A DNA stretch of 64,000 bases from Scleromitrula shiraiana (taxonomy: Eukaryota > Ascomycota > Leotiomycetes > Helotiales > Sclerotiniaceae). Made by a program: the position numbers and the translations under genes. Positions 55,903-64,000 of the stretch are shown one piece after another (within the stretch, counting starts at the first letter, position 1; each line of letters opens with the position of its first letter). The notes under the pieces were generated by a model. That model was not told the DNA's origin and searched no databases. It saw only the letters and a program-made list of their open reading frames with translations. The stretch covers positions 62,001-126,000 of the forward strand of contig JABELC010000006.1 of assembly GCA_028455995.1 (NCBI GenBank). Direction: 5' to 3'.

Positions 55903-58009
55903 CTATCTACTCGAGTATACCCCATCAATTCCCATCTCACTTGCCGTAAACTGATACGTAGCTCTACATATGGGGTGCATAGTCGTTTATGTACAAGAGT
56001 GGATTTCAAATATACCTAGTAGTTGGGTGGAAGTACATATATACATATATACATACATACATGGTTCTGTTTATACGTATCCATCGGGCAAGGTAATGGA
56101 GATTTTGACATTGGCGGGCGAGGCGGGTTGATAATATCCTTGTTTTTTTTTTGTTTTTTTTTTGCTTTGATTGCTCGTATCTGCATTCAAGGTCTAAGGA
56201 GAATTGACGGGCAAGAGGTAGGGTATAAACATCCTACGTGTTGGGGTCGATTTTTTTGTTTTTCATCAGACCACTCACTACATATTCATAACAAGAATCA
56301 CTCTATGCCCCGACGGATGTCGGTCCAACTAAAACCAAGTTGGTTCTAGTGACTCGTAAGGAGCATTCTCCGAATCTAAAACGATAGCCGTGAATCAATT
56401 CTACCCGTCTATTCATGGATATGAATTATGGTAACATTTACCCATTCTTGTCATTCCTACTACTTATTGCCATATCCCCTACGAATCCCCCATCATTGAT
56501 CCGGATTTCCTCGTCATATATCCATATTATCTGAATCGGATATTTCTGGACTCTTCTTCCTATACCTACCATTCTTTCTATCTTTCATCATGAGATATCT
56601 TCACATTACCTCCCTCCCACATATAAAGGGCAACTCGGTCCGGTCGTTGAAAGTTCAATGGTGGATTCTAGGGGATAGAATTAACCGTTTCTTTATACCT
56701 ACTGATTCGATTCAAGAATCTAAACTAGTGTCGCCTTCTACCCCTCATATTCATTTCTCGTCATTGTAATAGATGGAAAATTTAAAGTTCTACTATAAAT
56801 AACGTTTATATTACTTGAATCAAACTCTACGGTACAACCATATAGAAATTCTCAAGTTTCTTCCATGTCTGGATTTACCATCTGCTAGTACTCAATTTTG
56901 CGTCATCTTGGTTTCAATTTATGAAATGTTGATCCTGCAGATAGGGTTGAGTCGGTGTGGTTCTATATCCTAAATATGTATATTGCCAATAGTTGTTTTT
57001 GCTGTCATCATATGCCAATTATATCATACTCGCCTCCTTTACTATCTCAAGTAGTTTTGTTGTCATGGTTCTGGCCGCCGTTTCACACATTTCATGTTTC
57101 TCTGTACAAATCCCTCTTCTTACCCTCACACACACTTTCTCTCCAAATATCATATACACAACTTCCACATAAGTAACAATCCATCACAACCATAAAAAGT
57201 CAAATATAACGTCTTCCCAAGCTTAATTCTCATAAGATCTTGAATAAGAAACAGTTCATCTATACCCCAACCTTGCAATTGCATTCTCCACTCTCTGCAA
57301 AAAAGTGTCATATTCTCTAAAACTATTCTATATTCCATATCAGGCATCGAAACATCTGATTCCAGTCCCCCACCACCCCTATCAAAATCCCAAACTGCCT
57401 ATCCTCTACCCCCCAAAACTCAACCACTATATCTATATCAAAGTGGGTCAATCTTTGGGGTATTAAAACAAATTTTCGACCTTGAGATGGATGGATTCTA
57501 GTAACCATGAAAACTGACCGGGAAATATCTTCCGTTTCATATCTTGGGGGTGCTGGCTGCTGAGAGGGTTTGTTGTGGATGATATGGTGTGGATTATAAT
57601 TAATGGGAGGATGAGAGAGGAGATGAGTGAGGATAGTGAAAGGAACGGGGTAGAATAGTAATGATAATAGTAATGATGATAGCTGATTAAATATAAATAT
57701 AAATATGAATATATCATCATTATTATCATCATCAGATCTTTACTTTTACTTTTACTTTCACTAACACTACCTACCGTTCAACCTCAACCTCAATCTTCAC
57801 TTAACCTTACCTAACACCATAAATACAAGCCTAGTCATAATACCATGTCTACAGAACCGTTAACTCGATTTCTCCAGTACACTATTTACGTATATGATAC
57901 GAATACATACCATCGCGGAAAATTCCCCATGTCCATCCACATGTAGCTTAACACCCACTTTACTGGTGCTGGAGCGATGGTGCGATGGGCATTGGGATGG
58001 GGGTGTATT

Positions 58010-58043
<34 letters not shown>

Positions 58044-58065
58044 GAGGAGATCGATGGGGAGTTTC

Positions 58066-58103
<38 letters not shown>

Positions 58104-59242
58104 GTTGATTGATTGATTGGTTGATTAATGGGGTTTAAGATAGTGGGGATAGATGAGTGAATTCGTGATTCTGCAGTTTATTCTTTTCCTATACATTCTC
58201 ATTCTCATTCTTCTTGGTTTTGCGCTCTCTGCTGTGAGTGTGATATTTATGTTGACTCGGCTTGGTGTGGATGGTGGGTATGATATGGTATGATATGGTA
58301 TGAATATAAACGCATGGAGTGAATCCAACCAATCCATCCTATCCGACCCAATCAATGATATTCTAGGTACCTACCTAGATGGCAGAAACCTTGACTCGGG
58401 GAAATGCTATAAATTACCTAATCAATCTACAAAAATGAATCGTTTAATCAATGAATTGCAGCCGCAAAAGAAAACACACAATTCATGGTTTTCTATGATC
58501 TTCTCGCATTAGAAATAAAGAATATAGGAAAGATAGAGTTCAGGTATGGGAATGTCGGTAATAGGATTAAAGTGCCGGAGTTTAGAATACTAATATGAAT
58601 GCTAGATTTATTGTTAATCTATTCTTTTGCTGTGATGATTTGACGAGTCTATTGGGTTTGGGATCGTCATTTTTTGGATCTTGGTGGTCGTTCGTAAGAG
58701 AACTGAATTGAATATAAGCAAAAATTTGATATACGAAAAGGTGTTCTAAGCAAATGAGATGCAAAGACGTCTAATCACACTTACTGCTGCAGCGGAGCCA
58801 CTGGAGGCATATATAACATTGGTCGTTGACGTGTCGTTTATTGTCTGTATGTTTGTAAAAGGGATGTGGAGTTGGATGGCTATTTATACAGTCCTCGGAC
58901 AGTTTGGGATCTGAGGTTTTTACTTGATGTGTATTTGATAGGGGTTAATGAACCGATGAGATTGGATTTCAATAGATATATTAATTTAATGGTAATGAAT
59001 GTATATTTAAAAGCTTTGTCGATCAACATCATACTCAACTATCTTGAGATGGGGACCTCCCGGAGTTTACCTGCGGCCGCATTCTGCAAGGCAGCCGGCC
59101 GTAATATGTTCTAGATTACACCTCTCAACTATAAACAGAATTCCTTTCGAATGGAACTCACTTCAATTCTCCTCTACATCATTAAAAGAAGGCATTGCTT
59201 CTAGAGTGTAGCTACACTCATCTAAAGCTTGTATTCTTCGAA
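55724..59242. other. Intergenic, 3.5 kb, no gene recognised
   Basis: Ordinary composition resumes at 55724. CTAT units lie at 55857-55910, TATATG units near 58013-58040 and GATT units near 58063-58122. Short open frames have no recognised motif. A GC-rich patch at about 59070-59100, containing two CGGCCG palindromes, stands out from its surroundings. Confidence 0.5.
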
Positions 59243-60390
59243 ATGACACCGTTGGAGCAGTACTTGGATACTTTGGAAACCTTAAGTGCTTTAAATCAAA
59301 AATCAAAGCACTTTCAAACAACTCATCATGTCCCGATGAAGTAACGGGTACCTTTATTTGGCCTAACTTCAGTCAATAGCAATACCTGGCTCATAGGAGA
59401 TCGTGCCATATTAGCTCGCCGCTTTTCTCAACCCTGGCCGGACGACACACCTGATTTCATCAATCGCTGGACTGCGTCCGATGGAGCTCATTACACTCTT
59501 TTCCACACATTAAGGTTAAGAGTACCCTTTCGGCCGTGGACTCCGGGTGATAATGGTCCAGAGCTTGTTCATATATGATCTGGCGCAAATTCACTTATAG
59601 AAAGTGGAGATGATGCGCACTTGGGTGAGGTGGCAGGGAAATGTGTTTACGCGATCGGTGATGTTTTTATCAAACGGCATCATACCATACACTGTGACTC
59701 AACTGATGAGCACATAGCCATCAACGAGTTGCATGGGCGGCTTCCAAACCGCAGTTTTGCGCTTCCTGCAGTCCTCTACCACGCGAAATGTAAGGACCGT
59801 TACTTCCTCGTCACGTCAAAAGTTCCAGATGAAATGGCCACAAAGATCTGCTGGACTCTGAGTGACACAGATCAAGATCGGTATGCAGAGCTGATTACTC
59901 AGATCTGTATTGAGGTAGCAACATCAACCTCGACAGAGCTGAGGATTGGCATTGACGGAACAGTGGTGGAAAATGGGCGTTTCCGGATGAGTCTAACGCG
60001 AAAGGATAGTCCAGATATACTTATCAACTGCAAGACACTTAACATTCAGGCTAATCCTCCATTTTGTTTTTTTCATGAAGATATTAGGTCACCAATGTTC
60101 TCATTGATCATCAGAAAGGAACAATCGCCATAATCGACTGGCAGGCTGCGGGATATGTTCCTAGAAATTGGATTGGTATCAACTTCGCCAACGGATTTGC
60201 TATGGCTCTTGATCTAGATAATGAGTTACCTACACCAGATGGATATTACATGTGGGATTATGCCAACCGTGTGCGGCGCTCCATGGACATGGTTTCGAAA
60301 ATGATTGCCAATCTTGGCAAGATTGGAAGAGTATTGATTGGGAGGATTGATGTATCAACATACTGCAGCTATCATTTGAGCACGATATAG
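59243..60390 (+). pseudogene. APH-like phosphotransferase pseudogene
   Basis: From an ATG at 59243 one frame reads through TAA 59342-59344 and TGA 59576-59578 with clear protein-like sequence on both sides (RVPLFGLTSVNSNTWLIGDR, then SGANSLIESGDDAHLGEVAG). It continues through GDVFIKRHHTIH to FCFFHEDIRSP. There, at about 60087-60097, a single-base loss shifts the frame. The sequence resumes as NVLIDHQKGTIAIIDWQAAG and ends WDYANRVRRSMDMVSK...LSTI at 60390. The H-x-D...N catalytic loop and the I-I-D-W metal-binding aspartate are those of aminoglycoside-phosphotransferase-fold small-molecule kinases, common and mostly uncharacterised in fungi. TAA from CAA and TGA from CGA would both be C-to-T changes. 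With two stops and a frameshift it is not functional. Confidence 0.8.
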
Positions 60391-60838
60391 TGGATGTCTA
60401 TTATAAAAGAAGTCATATCTTTCATGAAATAATTGTAACTACCACGAACGCGACATCAAAGTGAGTTCTGATATAGCACAACCCCACCCCCGCAATGGCT
60501 AAATCCTTATCCGACCCCACTTTACTTTCCCCGCGATCGAACCTCCTCAACAACATCGTTTCCCCTTTACACCAAAAGATGCCTCGAACACAAAGAAATT
60601 CTGAGTTAAAGCTATAAAGTCTTTTAGGTTATCCACTGAAACTATGGATGAAGACACATCCGACCGTTAAATATTGTATGTAAGTACTAGATATCATCCG
60701 AATGTAATGTAAGTGAATACTTTTCTTCCAATTTCAAATTCATTTCCTTGTCTGAGTGAGCTTTTAAATACCAAATTATCCATATCACATCACATCAATT
60801 GCAAACTTCAAAACCATATCAATTCGAACTCTACAAAA
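60391..60838. promoter_or_regulatory. Upstream region of dehydroquinase
   Basis: About 450 bp between the APH pseudogene and the dehydroquinase start, holding the presumed promoter and leader. An in-frame ATG at 60713 would add 42 residues but lacks family support, so the start at 60839 is preferred. Confidence 0.5.
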
Positions 60839-61297
60839 ATGCCCGTCAAAAAGATCCTCCTCCTCAATGGACCCAACCTCAACCTCCTCGGCACCCGCGA
60901 ACCCACCATCTACGGCTACGACACCCTCTCCTCCATCGAAGACTCCCTACGCACCTACCTAAACACCCTAACCCCCACCGTCGAACTCCTCGCCTTCCAA
61001 ACCAACCACGAAGGCGCCCTCGTCGATCGAATCCACCAAGCGCGCACCGAGGGTGTCGACGCTATTGTGATTAACCCAGCGGCATTTACCCATTACAGTG
61101 TTGCGCTGAGAGATGCGTTGACGGGGGTGGATATCCCGTTCGTCGAGGTTCATATTAGTAATGTGCATAAGAGGGAGGAGTTTAGACATAAGAGTTTCCT
61201 GAGCGATAAGGCGGAGGGTGTTATTTGTGGGTTGGGGGTTTATGGGTATAGGGCGGCGGTGGAGTGGGTGGTTGGGCATATGAAGGAGAGGGTTTAG
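60839..61297 (+). CDS. Type II 3-dehydroquinate dehydratase (catabolic dehydroquinase)
   Basis: This enzyme converts 3-dehydroquinate to 3-dehydroshikimate. In fungi the type II enzyme (QA-2/QUTE) serves quinate catabolism, while the shikimate pathway uses the pentafunctional AROM protein. The single exon gives 152 residues, the exact family size. Signatures in order: LLLNGPNLNLLGTREP (1-22), the flexible lid with Tyr25, QTNHEGALVDRIHQA (54-68), INPAAFTHYSVALRDA (78-93) with the substrate-binding Asn78, and VEVHISNVHKREEFR with His105. All key residues are present. No quinate transporter, shikimate dehydratase or regulator is in the window, so the gene is not in a visible quinate cluster here. 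Confidence 0.95.
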   Translation: MPVKKILLLNGPNLNLLGTREPTIYGYDTLSSIEDSLRTYLNTLTPTVELLAFQTNHEGALVDRIHQARTEGVDAIVINPAAFTHYSVALRDALTGVDIPFVEVHISNVHKREEFRHKSFLSDKAEGVICGLGVYGYRAAVEWVVGHMKERV

Positions 61298-62646
61298 GAG
61301 AGGAGGATGGAGAAAGTAATCTAGAATACTTTTGGGTGTCCCAATTTCACAGGGATCCCCCTCGCACTCTAAGATTGGAGAGGGAGGGGAATGGAAGTGA
61401 GAGGCTTTGTTGGTGGCGTCATGGGTGTTTATTTTTTGAAGTCTTCCGCATCAAAATGGGTAGGGATGGGTCTACCTGATATGATATTGGAGAGCTCGAG
61501 TTACGATGGTATTGTCGATGCAAGTTAGATAAGATCCAACTATCTACATAGCAGGTATCTAGAATATCGCATCATTTCAAATAGTCAAAAGACTCTATCA
61601 AATTTGTTGGATCATAATTCAGATGTGTTGCTGGAGCTCAGAATTACGATTGATCAAGCAGAGCAAATCTCCAAATGCCTGGAACCCATGATGTCAGTAT
61701 ATGGACTCCTTATGATCATAATTTCCAACCTGAATAATGTCTATACTGCAAGTGTTGGTAATTGGACCTGTTTATTGGCAGATTGGATGCCTTCATCCGT
61801 TATGTTCAATTCAATTACTTAGTTAAGAAGTAAATCTAGTTCTATGGTAGAACCATTACTGTAGAAACTGGCGGGACTTATTTTTATGTGATGATTAGTT
61901 AACGAAAAATGCCACCAGCACCAGCAGCACAACATCAGGTGCGCACCACACGCACCAGGAACAATCATCAAAACAATTTTCTCGTGCATAAATACCAGCC
62001 ATCTTCCCTCCCAACTGCAAAATCTTGCTTTTTCTATATTCAAACTCAGTTGTACCTTCTCAAGCCATAGCGGCTAAAATGGTGAAAGCTGGCTCAGGTC
62101 ACCATGTGAAGCATTTTCATCCTGATTCGAATCATCATGCTTTTATTGATTGATGCCTTCGAAGCGTGTCTTGACAAAGTTGGGATTATCATTGGATATG
62201 ATCATTCCTATCCAATCACAGAGGTATCCCCAGATTACGTTGCATCGGAATAAAGATCTCGGAATAATGACAATCCCGCTTCTCATTAATCCGACTACCA
62301 CATTTTTCTGCATATTGTTCTGATATCAGTAGGTAGTATAACGTCACCAACTCAGCAATTTGAGGGATATCTAAACCTCGCAAATCATGTTTTCAGGAAG
62401 TGTGATTTCATTTACCGATCGCATGAACAGCTCAAGCTTTATGTGGATTTGGCTGGCTGATTGGCGGCATGCTGTCAAATCAGTTTTGCCTTATCTTCTC
62501 AATTGGGTACGTGCGAGTGTGTATAAAAGGTCCAAGTATATCTGGTCAATTTCCAAGTGGTATGAGACTTCTAAGCTACAAGTTTAGTCACAAGAAGATC
62601 GTTCAACTCACATTATCCACATATACAATCCAATCTATCTGCAACA
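61298..62646. other. Intergenic, no gene recognised
   Basis: About 1.35 kb between dehydroquinase and the FAD oxidoreductase. A short frame from 62079 encoding MVKAGSGHHVKHFHPDSNHH stops after 24 residues; it may be a small remnant or chance. The last 150 bases should be the promoter of the next gene. Confidence 0.45.
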
Positions 62647-64000
62647 ATGGTCGCCATCATCACTACTTCTAAATCTCCTACCACTGGGTTTCCAGTCCCA
62701 AATCCCACGAAGTCCTACTGGCAAACACCACCCCTCCCAATCGCAAATCATCGCACAACTGCTGATTTGCCCCAAGCCACCGAGTACTGTATTATTGGAT
62801 CTGGCATCACAGGTGCTAGCATTGCACACAAACTTCTCATTGAGAATCCTTCTGCTAAGATCCTCATGCTCGAGGCTCGCACCGCTTGCTCCGGAGCTAC
62901 AGGCCGAAATGGTGGCCATTGTCGCGCGGGATGGTATCTAGCATTTGCAAAGAATGTAGCCAGATGGGGAGAAGATGAGGCATTGAGGCTCGAGGCATTG
63001 GAGAAGACGAATGTTCAAAATGTGACACAGTTGATCCGTGATTTAGGTCTGGAAAGTCAATCCGACCTCAAGGCATGTGAGACAGCTGATGTATTCATCG
63101 ACCCTATTCAATGGGAGAAGTGTCTCAATAGTTTGAAAGCAAGAGATAGGGCCATCGCTAGTATGAGAACAAATACGGCGGAAGCTGAAAGTGCTGGAAG
63201 GCCCACAAAGAGTGATTATACAATTCTGCAGGCTGATGAAGCACGAGAGAAACTTCTGTACCCCACAGCAGTCGGTGCTGTGCTTTTCAATGCATACACA
63301 CTTAGTCCTTATAAGTTTGTGTGCGCATTATTAGGGGAAAGTTTACAGCAAGGCATGAATTTACAGACCAACACTTTAGTCACATCGATCGAACCCCTAG
63401 ATTATCCACACTCGACACCAGAAGTGAGATGGATGATACGTTCAGAAAGAGGAGATGTGAAAGCTAAACATGTCATTCTAGCCACAAACGCTTACACGGG
63501 GGCTCTTTACTCGCCCCTTTCCTCTTGGATTACTCCAACAAGAGGACAAATCGCTGCTATCAGACCTGGAAGCAACATTGCGGGATCACCAGTTTTGAGA
63601 CGAAGTTGTAATATCAACGATGTTGGGGGAAGTCCATACTATCATTCTCGTGCCCCTGGATTAAATGGCGAGGGGGATATACTTATAGGTGATTTCTGCT
63701 ACATTTCAATAATATGTGATAGCTAACAGTAGTCTAGGAGGTGGACGTAGTATGTCACGCAATTTCGAGCAGCCAGTTTTCGATGACTCAGAGTTACACC
63801 CTGTAATCTCCAAATACTTAACTAAAATACTAGCGTCGTATTTTGGAGCCGAAACGTGGGGTGAGAATCCTAAAGATCCGGTTGTGCAGGAATGGACCGG
63901 AATCATGGGATATACGCGGGATGCTCAGCCAACTATTGGACAGGCCCCCGGGAGAGAGGGATTGTGGATTTGCGCGGGATTTCATGGCCATGGTATGGCT
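62647..64000 (+). CDS. FAD-dependent oxidoreductase (DAO family), 3' truncated by window
   Basis: This is a flavoprotein of the D-amino-acid-oxidase/glycine-oxidase fold, probably oxidising an amine or amino acid. Exon 1 is 62647-63688; a 49-nt intron (GT at 63689, AG at 63736-63737) leads to exon 2 from 63738, which runs off the window. The dinucleotide-binding motif GSGITG lies at 51-56 (EYCIIGSGITGASIAHKLL). The conserved RTACSGATGRNGGHCRAGWY follows, which binds FAD and is typical of fungal DAO proteins. HVILATNAYTG, TPTRGQIAAI and, across the intron, DILIGGGRSM are further family marks. The last visible residues, LWICAGFHGHGMA, belong to the C-terminal FAD-binding end, so only a few dozen residues are missing. 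The substrate is undetermined. Confidence 0.9.

Noticed and set aside
56023..56349. 108-residue open frame
   Set aside because: No motif, homopolymer T tracts inside, and codon use unlike the real genes.
60713..60838. 42-residue N-terminal extension of dehydroquinase
   Set aside because: The type II enzyme starts just before LLLNGPNLNLLG; the ATG at 60839 gives the family length, and the upstream part looks like leader.

Overview
The window is nuclear DNA of a filamentous ascomycete. Genes carry short introns (about 48-125 nt) with GTAAGT/GTATGT-type donors, and long intergenic spaces are full of microsatellites. Two very AT-rich blocks (1-1480 and about 53960-55725) look like RIP-mutated mobile elements. 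Protein content (PAN3, signal peptide peptidase, choline kinase, UBX/UAS protein, type II dehydroquinase, a 14-TM drug transporter) and moderate GC suggest a Leotiomycete, perhaps Sclerotiniaceae. The taxon is inferred from general resemblance, not from a search.

Layout. 1-1480: AT-rich relic holding a decayed Tc1/mariner-type transposase. 1904-7032: divergently transcribed MFS drug transporter (-) and cytochrome P450 (+), both intact after splicing, a possible detoxification or small secondary-metabolism pair. 7207-8027: 3'-5' exonuclease-like pseudogene with four in-frame stops. 9514-11083: Ser/Ala-rich single-pass membrane protein. 11337-12782: secreted kelch-like protein. 13739-16397: choline kinase. 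17412-19208: secreted type-B carboxylesterase/lipase. 21389-23755: large coiled-coil protein with about 16 short repeats. 26712-28282: UBX/UAS membrane protein (-), divergent from PAN3 (+, 29108-34211). The second intron of PAN3 is 2.88 kb and holds a decayed coding sequence. 34212-42042: almost 8 kb without recognised genes, including six diverged ~400-bp tandem units and a (TAA)n tract.

42043-43579: Sgf11-like zinc-finger protein (-), divergent from a GNAT acetyltransferase (+, 44651-46018). 46848-48881: signal peptide peptidase (-), divergent from a PPIL1-type cyclophilin (+, 49495-50252). 50712-52846: NT-C2-domain protein (-) with two successive microexons of 17 and 24 nt. 53961-55723: two tandem ~866-bp elements with terminal inverted repeats beside TA, both AT-mutated. 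55724-59242: no recognised gene. 59243-60390: phosphotransferase (APH-like) pseudogene. 60839-61297: type II 3-dehydroquinate dehydratase. 62647-end: FAD-dependent oxidoreductase cut by the window edge.

Most genes are unlinked housekeeping or secretory functions. The only pair likely to work together is the transporter-P450 pair at the edge of the AT block. Both pseudogenes lie within about 6 kb of an AT block and show nonsense codons that C:G to T:A transitions could produce, so leakage of repeat-induced mutation into neighbouring genes is plausible. No tRNA, rRNA or CRISPR was seen.
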